This document shows positions 43,935-52,753 of a stretch of 64,000 nt of DNA, in pieces. The first letter of the stretch is position 1. Every line of letters starts with the position of its first letter. The notes beneath the pieces are model-generated. The model was given only the letters and a program-made list of their open reading frames with translations. It was not told where the DNA came from and made no database searches. A program made the translations under genes and the position numbers. Origin of the DNA: Streptomyces mobaraensis NBRC 13819 = DSM 40847 (GTDB taxonomy: Bacteria > Actinomycetota > Actinomycetes > Streptomycetales > Streptomycetaceae); contig NZ_CP072827.1 of NCBI RefSeq assembly GCF_017916255.1, positions 7,510,086 through 7,574,085 of the forward strand. Direction: 5' to 3'.

Positions 43935-46219
43935 GTGGTTTCGAGGCGATCGACTCGTTGTTGGCGGCTGTGGGTCCGCAGGCCGATCTGCCTGTTTCTG
44001 GGGTTCGTCGGGAGTTGCGGGAGTTGGCGGGTTTGTCCAAGGCGCAGGTGGCGAGGGCGTTGGGGGTGAGTCCGTCCACGGTTGCTGCGTGGGAGGGTGG
44101 CCGGGACCCGGTGGGTGAGTTGCGGGCCAAGTACGCCTATCTGCTGGACGGTTTGGCCGTGAAGTTCGCAACCGCACCTGCCCCGGCTGTGCCGGTGGCC
44201 GTGGGGCCGACTGTGACACCGGATCCCGCCGCGACCGCCGCAACCGCCGCGACCACCGCAACCGCTGCGTCCGGCGTTTCTGTGTCTTTTCCGGTGTCTG
44301 GCGAGTCTGGTGACGCGGATGAGGTGGAGGATCTCGTCACACCGGAGCCGTGTGTGTTGTGCGGGCATCCGGCCGGGACCCGGGTGGCGGGTTTCGCCCA
44401 GCATCTTCCTCCGGCCGACTGCCAGGCCGCCGCGCCCCCCTCGGTCCGGCCGGACACCGCTCAGTGCGAAAACCCCGCGACACCGCCCATCCCCACGACG
44501 CCGCCCACCTCGGCGGCACTGCCCGTCCTCACGACCCCGTCGGTCCCCATGCCCCCGTCGGCCCCTGCGGGACCGTCGGTCCCCACGGCACTGTCCACCC
44601 CAGCGGCATCGTCGGCCTCTGCAACCCCGTCCGTCTCTACGGGTTCGTCTGCCCCCATGACGCTGTCGGTCCCCGCTGCCTCGTCCGTGGCACCGTCCGT
44701 CCCCGCGGCATCGTCGTCTGCGGCACCGTCCGTCCCCGCGGCGCCATCCGCCTCTGGGGCGCCGTCGGTGCCGGCGGCTGCGCCGGCCCCTGCGATGCTG
44801 TCCGTCTCCGAGGCGTCGTCTGTCTCTGCGGTAGTGCCGCATGCCCAGCACGATGCCGGGTGTTCCAAGTCGGGCGGCTGCGATCCCGGGCTCGCCGCCC
44901 CTGCCGTGCCCGCCCCCCACACTGCCGCCCCTGCCGCCCCTGCCGCCCCTGCCGCCCCTGCCGCCCCTGCCGCCCCTGCCACATCCGCAGCATCCGCAGT
45001 GCCTGCAGCATCCGCAGTGCCTGCAGCACCCGCAGTGCCTGCAGCACCCGCAGTGCCTGCAGCATCCGCAGTGCCTGCAGCGTCTGTAGCGTCGGCCGTG
45101 CCGCCTCTGCGTTCCGGGGCGGTCGAGCCCGTGGCGTATCTCGCGCGGTCGGCGCGTCCTTCGCGTGCGACTCCTTCCCCTGACCGTTCCCCGGGGCGGA
45201 AGGCGTCTAGGCGTGCGTTCTCCCCGCCGTCCGGCCCGGCCGATCTGATCGGTCAGACGGTGCGGGCCGTGCTCGCCGAGCACCGCGGGGATGTGGAGGC
45301 GGCGACGGCCGCGTTGGTGAAGCGGGCGATCCCGGACGCGATGCGTCTGCTGGACGAGTCCCGCAAGGGCGCCCGCTATGACATCATCGCCCACCCCTGG
45401 ATCCCCGACATCCTCAGGAAGCAGACCTCCCGCGGCGCGGACCGGATCTGGGAGGCCCGCCCGAAATGGACCCGCCGCCATCTCCCGCCAGGGAAACACG
45501 AGGTGACCGCGCTCGATATCAACGGCGCCTACCTCTCCGCCCTTAAAACCCACCTCCCCCTCGGCCAGCTCGAGCACTCCGCCGGCCTGCCCCACGACCG
45601 CCGCCGGGCCGGCGTGTACCTGATCACCCCGCCCGTCTGGGAGCACGAGGAGGTGCTGCCGAACCCGATCGGCAACCGGGACGAACCGGGACCCCTGTGG
45701 GTGAGCGAACCGACCCTGCGCCTCCTGCTGCGTCTGTCCGGCCCGAAACACGCACTGTGTGACCCGCCGGTGATCCACGAGTCCTACACCTCCGGCGCCA
45801 CGGAGAATCTGCTGGAGAAGTTCCGCATCGCTTTGAAGGACGCACGCGACGCGGCGATCGCCGAGGGCGACGAGGTGGCGCTGGAGTACGTGAAGGCGAT
45901 GTACTCCAAATTCGTCTCGACGATGGGGGAGTCGAACTACAACCGGGAGCTGTACCGCCCGGACTGGATGCACATCATCCGTTCCCAGGCGTTCTCCAAT
46001 GTGTGGCTCAAGGCGCTCAAGGCTCACGACGAGGGCCTGACGGTCGTCCGCGCGATGGGTACCGACGAGCTCCACGTCATCGGTGACTGGCGGCGTGTCT
46101 TCCCCGAAGGCCGCGGCGTGAGCGAGGTCAAGGTCAAGGACACCTACACCGCCGGGACCTACACCGCCGGGACCGACGCCACCGGTCCCGCGCAGACGCC
46201 AGGAGGGGGAGAGGAGTAA
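43931..46219 (+). CDS. Telomere-associated protein (Tap)-like, HTH plus polymerase-like domain, 762 aa
   Basis: The layout follows Streptomyces Tap. An N-terminal helix-turn-helix (ELRELAGLSKAQVARALGVS, then VAAWEGGRDP) spans about residues 25-80. A zinc-knuckle-like CVLCGHPAG with later His and Cys lies near 138-160. A long Ala/Pro/Ser/Val linker (about 160-410) has tandem repeats. The C-terminal domain has EVTALDINGAYLSAL, a match to the Asp-rich polymerase A motif, then YVKAMYSKFVSTMG and WMHIIRSQAFSNVW, and AMGTDELHVIGD in place of the third acidic motif. Tap recruits terminal protein to telomeres. The sequence is far from the archetypal Tap as I remember it, so this is a divergent member or a functional analogue. 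Confidence 0.6.
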   Translation: MSGFEAIDSLLAAVGPQADLPVSGVRRELRELAGLSKAQVARALGVSPSTVAAWEGGRDPVGELRAKYAYLLDGLAVKFATAPAPAVPVAVGPTVTPDPAATAATAATTATAASGVSVSFPVSGESGDADEVEDLVTPEPCVLCGHPAGTRVAGFAQHLPPADCQAAAPPSVRPDTAQCENPATPPIPTTPPTSAALPVLTTPSVPMPPSAPAGPSVPTALSTPAASSASATPSVSTGSSAPMTLSVPAASSVAPSVPAASSSAAPSVPAAPSASGAPSVPAAAPAPAMLSVSEASSVSAVVPHAQHDAGCSKSGGCDPGLAAPAVPAPHTAAPAAPAAPAAPAAPAAPATSAASAVPAASAVPAAPAVPAAPAVPAASAVPAASVASAVPPLRSGAVEPVAYLARSARPSRATPSPDRSPGRKASRRAFSPPSGPADLIGQTVRAVLAEHRGDVEAATAALVKRAIPDAMRLLDESRKGARYDIIAHPWIPDILRKQTSRGADRIWEARPKWTRRHLPPGKHEVTALDINGAYLSALKTHLPLGQLEHSAGLPHDRRRAGVYLITPPVWEHEEVLPNPIGNRDEPGPLWVSEPTLRLLLRLSGPKHALCDPPVIHESYTSGATENLLEKFRIALKDARDAAIAEGDEVALEYVKAMYSKFVSTMGESNYNRELYRPDWMHIIRSQAFSNVWLKALKAHDEGLTVVRAMGTDELHVIGDWRRVFPEGRGVSEVKVKDTYTAGTYTAGTDATGPAQTPGGGEE
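44925..45083 (+). repeat. Tandem repeats in the linker of the Tap-like gene
   Basis: Two adjoining arrays: six or seven copies of GCCCCTGCC (9 bp) up to about 44983, then about five copies of an 18-bp unit containing GCAGTGCCTGCAGCA. Both keep the frame and code for Ala/Pro/Val/Ser steps. Their number could vary between strains without breaking the protein. Confidence 0.85.
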
Positions 46220-46791
46220 TGCCGCAGAAGACCATCGACTTCGGCAAGTACGGTGCCCGAGGGGTCAAGGGCAGCGATGCCGTGGCCCGCAAGCTCGACG
46301 AACTCGCGGGCGGCATCACCACCCCGGTGACCGTCAAGCGCGGCTGGACGGCACGCCTGCACTACCTGACGAGGACGGCCAGGTCCCGTCAGGCCGCACG
46401 GGAAGCCGGCCTGACGGTCACCGACCGGACGCTGACGGCGTGGCTGCAGGGCAGGCGATCGCCGTCGAAAGCGAACCTGGCCAGGATCGATGCCGCCTAC
46501 CGCACGGTGCGCCGGCACAACGTCGCCCGCCACCTCCTCAGACGCCTCAACCGCCAGGGACGGGGAACGCGGGTGGAGATCCACCCTCTGAACCAGTCCC
46601 AGGTCCCGCGCCCGCTGCAGCGCGTGGTGGAGTACCGCACTTTGAACGTGCGCCGTTGGGACGGGATCGTCGCCGCCTGGGCGACCGGCGACCGTCAGGG
46701 TCTCGAGGCCGCCTGGGATGACACGATCGTCGACCTGGGCTCGCAGTGGGGGCAGTACGAGTACGTCACCAACATCGGCTTCGCCGCGTAG
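46219..46791 (+). CDS. Tpg-like terminal protein candidate, 190 aa
   Basis: It starts at the ATG that overlaps the Tap-like stop by one base (TAATG), with AGGAGG-like purines before it. Residues 55-95 form a helix-turn-helix of Tpg type (RQAAREAGLTVTDRTLTAWLQGRRSPSKANLARID), followed by a basic helix (RTVRRHNVARHLLRRLNRQGRG). The last 75 residues are rich in Trp, Asp and Tyr. Size, HTH position and place after a Tap-like gene fit the telomere terminal protein, which primes end replication from a Thr or Ser. The sequence is not the archetypal Tpg. The alternative is an Xre-type regulator of an integrated element. Confidence 0.55.
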   Translation: MPQKTIDFGKYGARGVKGSDAVARKLDELAGGITTPVTVKRGWTARLHYLTRTARSRQAAREAGLTVTDRTLTAWLQGRRSPSKANLARIDAAYRTVRRHNVARHLLRRLNRQGRGTRVEIHPLNQSQVPRPLQRVVEYRTLNVRRWDGIVAAWATGDRQGLEAAWDDTIVDLGSQWGQYEYVTNIGFAA

Positions 46792-47079
46792 GAGGGCCGC
46801 CTCTCCTGCCCTTGCCCTTGCCGCCGACGCACCGCGTCCCGACGGTACGACGGCTACGGCTGCGAACCGTCGCCGCGGGGTGCGGGTCGGTGGCCGCGTG
46901 CCAGCGGAGCCCGGCACGCGCGCGGCTCTTCGCCGGCCACGCCGCAGGGCACGCCGCGGGCCACGCCGCAGGGCACGGTACCCGCCCGGGCCGGGGCGCC
47001 GGCCTCGGCCTCGCGGAAAGCTTCTCGCTGACCTTGTCCAGGATCGGCAACACCCTCCGCGCCCCCTCCTGCGTCGCCG
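46792..47079. other. Intergenic region with short GC repeats
   Basis: No supported gene. A 24-base unit (GCCACGCCGCAGGGCACGCC-like) is repeated near 46937-46978. An AT-richer HindIII-like stretch near 47020 precedes the ABC-F remnant. Confidence 0.4.
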
Positions 47080-47949
47080 CGTCGAGGCGCGCACCGCCTG
47101 GCGTACGGAGGTCGACCGGCTGCGGGAGAGCGTCGCCACGACGGCCCGCCGGGTGGCGCCCGGCCGGGAGCGCAAGGACGGCAACAAGATGGCCTGCGAC
47201 CGGGCCGCCGGCCCAGTCCAGTACTCCCTCGCCGGCCGGGTGCGCAGCGCCCGAGAACGGCTGGACCGGCTGCTCGCCGCGCCCGCGCCCGTGTCCGTGC
47301 CGCCGGAGCCGCTGCGCTTCACGCCCGCGCTGCACGCGGCGGGCGGCCGGGGCGTGCTGGTCGAAGCCGAAGGGGTCGCGGTCGCCGGGCGGCTCGCCCC
47401 CCATCGGCCTCAGCCTCGCGGCCGGTGACAGGCTGCTGGTCACGGGCGCCAACGGGGCCGGCAAGAGCACGCTGCTGGACGTCCTGGCCGGCCGGACCGC
47501 TCCCGACGGCGGGCGGATCGTACGGCGTGGCCGCACCGGGCCGCTCGCCCAGCGGGACGAGTCCGGCCCGCCCACGCGCACCGTGCTCGCGGCGTACGCG
47601 CACGGGTGCCCCGGGCACCGCCGAGGAACACGCCGAACAGCTGCTCGGCCTGGGCCTGTTCGCCCGCGAGCGGCTCGAGGTACCGGTCGGCTCCCTGTCG
47701 GCCGGACAGCGGCAACGGCTCGCCCTGGCCCGGCTGGTCGGCGAACCCGTCGACATCCTGCTGCTCGACGAGATCCTGCTGCTCGACGAGCCGGCGAACC
47801 CCCTGTCCTCGGTTCTGGCGGAGGAGTTGGAGGCGGCCCTGGCAGGCTTCCCCGGCGCGGTGGTCGTGGTCAGCCACGACCGGCAGCTCCGCCACCGCTG
47901 GCAGGGCCGCCACCTCACCTTGCACGCCCCCGCCCCCGTCCGCCCCTGA
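47080..47949 (+). pseudogene. ABC-F ATPase remnant (antibiotic resistance type), N-terminus lost
   Basis: The linker and second ATPase domain of an ABC-F protein are readable in three frames. Frame one carries TEVDRLRESVATTARRVAPG and the basic KDGNKM region. A one-base gain in a run of C near 47400 then moves the frame to GDRLLVTGANGAGKSTLLDVL (Walker A). A second shift near 47607 leads to VGSLSAGQRQRLALARL and LLLDEPANPLSS. In the last part LLLDE is duplicated (18-bp repeat) and the usual TNHLS is ANPLS. The first ATPase domain is absent. ABC-F proteins protect ribosomes from streptogramins, lincosamides or macrolides. Confidence 0.75.
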
Positions 47950-48031
47950 CCCCCCACGCCGCCTGCCCCCGCCCGCCGCCTGGCCCAGCCACGCCCCGGC
48001 ACCTCCCGCCCTTGCCCTGACCAGGAGCCGC

Positions 48032-48949
48032 ATGCCTGCCCGTCCCACCCATGCCCCCGTCCTCGCCCGCCTGAGGGTCTTCCCCGTCACCGAGCCCGCC
48101 TCCGGCCCGTACGGCATCACGCCCGGCCCTGACGGCGCCCTGTGGTGCACGCTCGTGCACACCGGGCGGATCGCCCGCCTCACCCCCGCCGGGGACCTGA
48201 CCGAGTTCCCCCTCGACTCCCTGCGACTGCGGCCCCTCCGTGATCACGCCGGGTCCCGACGGCGCCCTGTGGTGCACGCGCATGCGTGACCATCGCATCG
48301 GCCGCATCACCCCCGACGGCCGGACGGCCTCGTTCGCCCTGCCCACCCCCGACGCCGGCCCATACGGCGTCAGGGCCGGCCCGGACGGCGCGCTCGGTTC
48401 ACCCAGCTGCACACCGACCGGATCGGACGGATCACCTGCGACGGCGAGGTCACCGAAGTCCCGCTGCCCGTCAAGGGCGGCTTTCCCTCCATGATCACGG
48501 CCGGTCCGGACGGCGCACTGTGGTGCACGCTCGACCAGGCCGGTGCCGTCGCCCGGATCACGCCCGGCGGCGAGGTGGGCGTCCACCGGTTGCCGACGGC
48601 CGGTGCCGCGCCCGTCGGGGTTGGCGGTCGGGCCGGACGGGGCGCTGTGGTGCGCCGAGATCGGCGCGGGCGGTATCGCCCGGGTCGCGTCGGGCGGTGA
48701 GGTCACCGAGTTCGCGCTGCCCGACCCCGCCTGCCGCCCGCACGCGGTCACCGTCGGGCCGGATGGGGCCTGCTGGTTCACGGCGTGGGCCACCGGCCGC
48801 ATCGGGCGGATCACAGAGGAGGGACAGGTGACGGAGTACGCCCTCCCCCCGGCGCCGGGGCCGAGCCCCACGGCCTGGCGTTCGGCCCCGACGGTGCCCT
48901 GTATACGGCCCTGGAACACGGCGGGATCGCCCGGCTCACGTTCGCGTGA
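48032..48949 (+). pseudogene. Virginiamycin B lyase (Vgb)-like gene with four frameshifts
   Basis: AGGAG precedes a good ATG at 48032, and the total length (about 305 codons) equals a whole Vgb propeller. The blades with GPDGALWCT, RIGRITPDG and VTEFALP occur in order but jump frame near 48225, 48392, 48615 and 48860, each time by one base and mostly at G or C runs. The end ALEHGGIARLTFA and stop at 48947-48949 are intact. Vgb linearises streptogramin B antibiotics. Following an ABC-F remnant, it suggests a former streptogramin resistance pair. Sequencing error is an alternative to decay. Confidence 0.75.
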
Positions 48950-49152
48950 GGCCAGCCGCGACGGGCCGTGACGCGACCGGCCGGCCGGGGCCCGACGCTG
49001 GTACACAAGGGCCGGACGCTTACGACGTTGTCACCGGCGCGGGCTCCGAAGAAGAGCTGACGGCCTGACTGCGCACAGGGAGCCGGCCCAGGACCCGTCG
49101 CCCGGCCGGCGCGTGGCGGGCAAGCGGGAGCGGGGTCCGCGGACGACGGCGG

Positions 49153-51090
49153 TCAAACCTTGTCGGCGCATGCCTGCGCCTTCGCCAGGTACCGTGCCAC
49201 CGGTCCCAGGGTGAGCATCCCGCTCGCCCCGCCCGCGTCCTCGCTGCGGGCAGGGCGCAGAGCCGTTGCCGCGCGGGCGGCGACCGGGCGCTCGTCGAGG
49301 CGGGCGGCGGCGTGAGCGATCAGGCACCAGAGTGCTTCCTGCATGTGGTCGGGGGGTGGTTCGGGTGCCATGGTCAGGGCGGTACGGGCCTCTTCGTCAC
49401 GGTTGTGGGCGAGCAGCACCAAAGGGCGCGTCCAAGGGCGGTACGGGCCCCAGTCGAGGGCGGGATCGGTGGGCGCGGGACGCTCGTGCAGGAGACGCAG
49501 ACCCAAGAGGGCCAGGGCGAACAGGCCGCGGTGCAGCCCGGGCATGCCCGCCGTCCCGGCCAGAGCGTCCTCGGCGGCGCGGTACCGCGCCGCGGCCGTG
49601 GCGGCACTCGGCCCGCCCGGTTCGGCGCTGCGGGCGGCGGTGACCCGGGCCCGGAACCAGCCGGTGAGCACGGGCACGAGAGATGCCTCGGTGCTGACGG
49701 CCAGCTGCTCGGCGGCCTCGGCGTGTGCGGCCGCGGTGTCGAGGTCACCGAGAGCGGAGGCCGATTGCAGACGGATCAGGTGGCCGAGCACGGCGAAGTC
49801 CGCCAGCCCATGGCGAGCGGCCAGGCCGAGGATCTCGGCGCCGACCATGTCCCGCGCCGCCGCGAGCCCGGGCCGGGCGAAGGACTGGAGGAACACGCCG
49901 TTGAGGGCGAAGACCAGCAGGGCCGGATCGCCCAGCCCCCGGGCCAGCGCCTCGGCCTCGCGCGCCGCCTGCCCGGCGCGCCGGCGCTCGATGGCGGGCC
50001 GATCGGCGCTGCGGCTTTCGACCGCGACGGTGGCCAGCAGGCGGGCGCGCAGTTCGGCAGGACCGCCGGCGCCGAGCGCGGTGAGCGTACGCTCGGCCGC
50101 CGCGACGACGGCACGGGACTGCTCGGGATCATCGGCCCGGCTCCACAGGGCGGGCACATCGTAGGCGCCGATGACACGGGCGGTCAGGGCGATGTCTCCG
50201 GTGCGCTCCGCCGCCTGGACGGCGGCCAGGCGGTCGCGCCGCGAGTGCACGAGGGCGTCACCACCCGCCAAGGCCAAAGTGCGGGCCAGCTCGACGGTGG
50301 TGCGCGGCCCGAGCCGCACGCCGGTGCCCCACAGGGAAGGCGCGGGCTGGAGCGTTATGGCTCCGCGGAGAATGTCCGTCTCCAGACGCCGGATCTCGGC
50401 GCCGGGGTCGAGCCCGAACTGCTCCACCAGCATGGTGCGGGCGCGCCGGAGGACGGCCAGCGCATCCGCCTGACGGCCTGCCCGGTACAGCGCGCGGGCC
50501 AGCAGCCCCCAGGCCGGTTCACGCCAGGGATGTTCGCTGACATGAGCGCCCAGCTCGGCCACCAGCTCGGCTCCGGAACCGGAATCGAGCAGCAGGCGGG
50601 CGCGCAGTTCCACCCCCTCCAATCTCAGCTCCTCCAGCCGTGCCCGCTCGCGCTGGGCCCACACGGAACCGCTCACGTCGGCATAGGCCGGACCACGCCA
50701 CGCCGCGAGGGCCGCGTCGAGGCCGGCCAGCGCATCCGGGGCACGCCGGGCGCGGGCCAGAGCGTCCTCGAACCGGTGAACGTCCACGGCGTCGCGCGGC
50801 AGACACAGAGCGTAGCCGGGCCCTTCCGTGACCAGTACGCGCGGCGGAGTGCGGGGCGGCCGCCCGGGTTCGAGAGCGCGGCGCAGCGCGGCGACGAACG
50901 TACGCAACGCACCCACGGCCCGCACCGGAGGCTCGGCCCACAGGTCCTCCACAAGGGTGTCGGTGGGGACCATCCGCCCCCCGGCGGCGACAAGCCGGGC
51001 GAGTACCTCGCGGTGGCGGGGACCGCCCAGGTCAACCGGGGTGCCGTCGTCGTGGAAAGCCCGTACGGCACCGAGGACGTCGATTCGCAT
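49153..51090 (-). CDS. SARP/BTAD-type transcriptional regulator, 645 aa
   Basis: The start is the ATG at 51090 after GGAGG. Residues 1-90 are an OmpR-like winged helix (DVLGAVRAFHDDGTPVDLGGPRHREVLARLVAAGG, then VLVTEGPGYAL). Residues about 95-240 are the bacterial transcriptional activation domain (WRGPAYADV, RLEELRLEGVELRARL, PWREPAWGLLARALYRAGRQADALAVLRRAR). The rest is TPR-like helices without an NB-ARC ATPase. It is divergent from the hydrolase at 51228, which may be its target. Members of this family often switch on secondary metabolism. Confidence 0.88.
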   Translation of the reverse strand: MRIDVLGAVRAFHDDGTPVDLGGPRHREVLARLVAAGGRMVPTDTLVEDLWAEPPVRAVGALRTFVAALRRALEPGRPPRTPPRVLVTEGPGYALCLPRDAVDVHRFEDALARARRAPDALAGLDAALAAWRGPAYADVSGSVWAQRERARLEELRLEGVELRARLLLDSGSGAELVAELGAHVSEHPWREPAWGLLARALYRAGRQADALAVLRRARTMLVEQFGLDPGAEIRRLETDILRGAITLQPAPSLWGTGVRLGPRTTVELARTLALAGGDALVHSRRDRLAAVQAAERTGDIALTARVIGAYDVPALWSRADDPEQSRAVVAAAERTLTALGAGGPAELRARLLATVAVESRSADRPAIERRRAGQAAREAEALARGLGDPALLVFALNGVFLQSFARPGLAAARDMVGAEILGLAARHGLADFAVLGHLIRLQSASALGDLDTAAAHAEAAEQLAVSTEASLVPVLTGWFRARVTAARSAEPGGPSAATAAARYRAAEDALAGTAGMPGLHRGLFALALLGLRLLHERPAPTDPALDWGPYRPWTRPLVLLAHNRDEEARTALTMAPEPPPDHMQEALWCLIAHAAARLDERPVAARAATALRPARSEDAGGASGMLTLGPVARYLAKAQACADKV

Positions 51091-51227
51091 GCCCTCCATC
51101 CTCCGTGCCGCAAGACCGCGGCGCCGAAGCGTACTGATCGGCTGCTGATCGCTGTCGCCCACGCTGGCCCCGCAACCTTCCGGACCCAGGCTTTCGCCGG
51201 CCCCCCAACCCCAAGAACGGAACCCCC

Positions 51228-52106
51228 ATGACACTCGCCATCCCCGGCTTCGACCACCTACGCCTGCCCGGCGCCGACAAAGTGGAGCTGGCCGCAGCCG
51301 TCGGCGGCCAGGGCAGCCCACTCGTGCTGCTGCACGGCTTCCCCCAGACCCACCTGATGTGGCGGCACGTCGCCGAACGGCTCGCCGACGAGCACACGGT
51401 GATCTGCCCCGACCTGCGCGGCTACGGCGCCAGTGACAAGCCGGCGGCCACCGGCCCCGAGGTGTACTCCAAACGCACCATGGCCGCCGACATCGTCGCC
51501 CTGGCGGCGGCCCTCGGCCATGAGCGCTTCGCCCTCGTCGGCCACGACCGGGGCGCCCTGGTCGCCTTCCGGGCAGGACTGGACCACCCCGAGACCCTCA
51601 CACACCTGGGCATCCTCGACGTCGTACCGACCCTGGACATGTGGAACGTCCTGCACGGCATCCCGGCAGCGGTCGGCTACCACCTGTTCCTCATGGCGCA
51701 GCCGCCCGGCCTGCCGGAGACAATGATCACCAACAGCGCCGACACCTTCTTCGGCTCCTTCCTCGACGCCTGGTCCAGCAACCCGTCCGCCATACCGGAA
51801 CCGGTCCGCTCCGCCTACCTGCAGGCCAGCACCGCGGCCGTGCCGTCGATCGTCGCGGACTACCGGGCCTCGGCGAGCATCGACGTCACACACGACCAAG
51901 CGGACCAAGACGCCGGCTCCCAGCTGGCCATGCCCGTGACGGTCGTCCAGCAGGACTGGGGCGCACGACTGGGCTACGACGCCGCATCCATCTGGCGCGC
52001 ATGGGCACCGGACCTGGACCATCGCCTGACCGGCGCGGGGCACTACATGGCCGAGGAGGCGCCCGACGAGATCACCGAGGCGATCCGCGACCTGCTGCTC
52101 CGCTGA
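51228..52106 (+). CDS. Alpha/beta hydrolase, haloacetate dehalogenase/epoxide hydrolase type, 292 aa
   Basis: The fold and motifs are clear: VLLHGFPQTHLMWRHVAERL (oxyanion HGFP), PDLRGYGASDKP, the nucleophile as Asp in LVGHDRGALVAFR rather than Ser, and His in GAGHYMAEEAPDEI. An Asp nucleophile is the mark of dehalogenases and epoxide hydrolases, so the enzyme would use an alkyl-enzyme intermediate. Length is normal. It is transcribed away from the BTAD regulator; 137 bases between them hold both promoters. Confidence 0.88.
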   Translation: MTLAIPGFDHLRLPGADKVELAAAVGGQGSPLVLLHGFPQTHLMWRHVAERLADEHTVICPDLRGYGASDKPAATGPEVYSKRTMAADIVALAAALGHERFALVGHDRGALVAFRAGLDHPETLTHLGILDVVPTLDMWNVLHGIPAAVGYHLFLMAQPPGLPETMITNSADTFFGSFLDAWSSNPSAIPEPVRSAYLQASTAAVPSIVADYRASASIDVTHDQADQDAGSQLAMPVTVVQQDWGARLGYDAASIWRAWAPDLDHRLTGAGHYMAEEAPDEITEAIRDLLLR

Positions 52107-52753
52107 GCCCCCCGAACCACGACAGGCCGCAGGCAAGCCCGCGTTCGCGGCCACCGGACCGGCCCCGCGATCCGGTGGCCGATGAACCGCCCGCCCGACG
52201 TACGGCCTTGGGCGCTGCCCGGCAAAACCCGGCACCGCCTCCCAAGGCACGGGCAGCGCCTACGGGCCTACCGGCCGTAGTCCTTCCACGGGCACGCTCT
52301 GCCCGGGTGCCGGGCGGGGGAGTGCGTTCCCCGGCAGAAGCGACGGACCCCGGGTTGTGAGGTTCGGGGAAGGTCTCTCTAGGGTGTTCGGGTTTCCCCG
52401 CCGTTGATGTGGGGTTGTTTGCGTGCTGGTCGACGGGCCTGTCAGGCAGTTGATCTTGGTGGTGGTCTTCCGGATTCGGTGGTGGTGTGATTCCGGATCG
52501 GTCGGTGGTGTGTTCGTCGAACCTCCTTTGAGGCGTGTTCTGTAGCGCATGAAGGTGTGAGGCGGAGAGGAACGGAGATTTGTCACCCGTCCAAGTGATC
52601 GAGTGGGGTCTGGTCGGGGTGTCGGCTTTAACGTTTCATGCGTCGCGCCTGTTACGGGCCGTCATCATGAACTGCTCTGTGTGGAGCAGGGGTTGACTCC
52701 CCGGAGGCTGACACTGTGATCACTGCTTGGTTACCGGTTTGCTCTGTGCGTGT
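52107..52753. other. Intergenic region, G+T-rich in the right half
   Basis: About 650 bases. From 52370 to 52750 the plus strand is rich in G and T, like the 40-44 kb block. A minus-strand frame there is a shadow. The left end of the transposition module should lie here. I see TGTC starts at 52581 and 52620 but no convincing partner on the right. Confidence 0.5.

Noticed and set aside
43170..44261. Minus-strand Pro/Thr/His/Arg-rich ORF of 363 codons
   Set aside because: It is a shadow of the G+T-rich plus strand and of the HTH and Tap-like genes; it has no folded-domain pattern.
43826..46075. Long minus-strand ORF antisense to the Tap-like gene
   Set aside because: Composition is Arg/Gly/Cys-rich with repeats mirrored from the linker; the plus strand carries clear domains.
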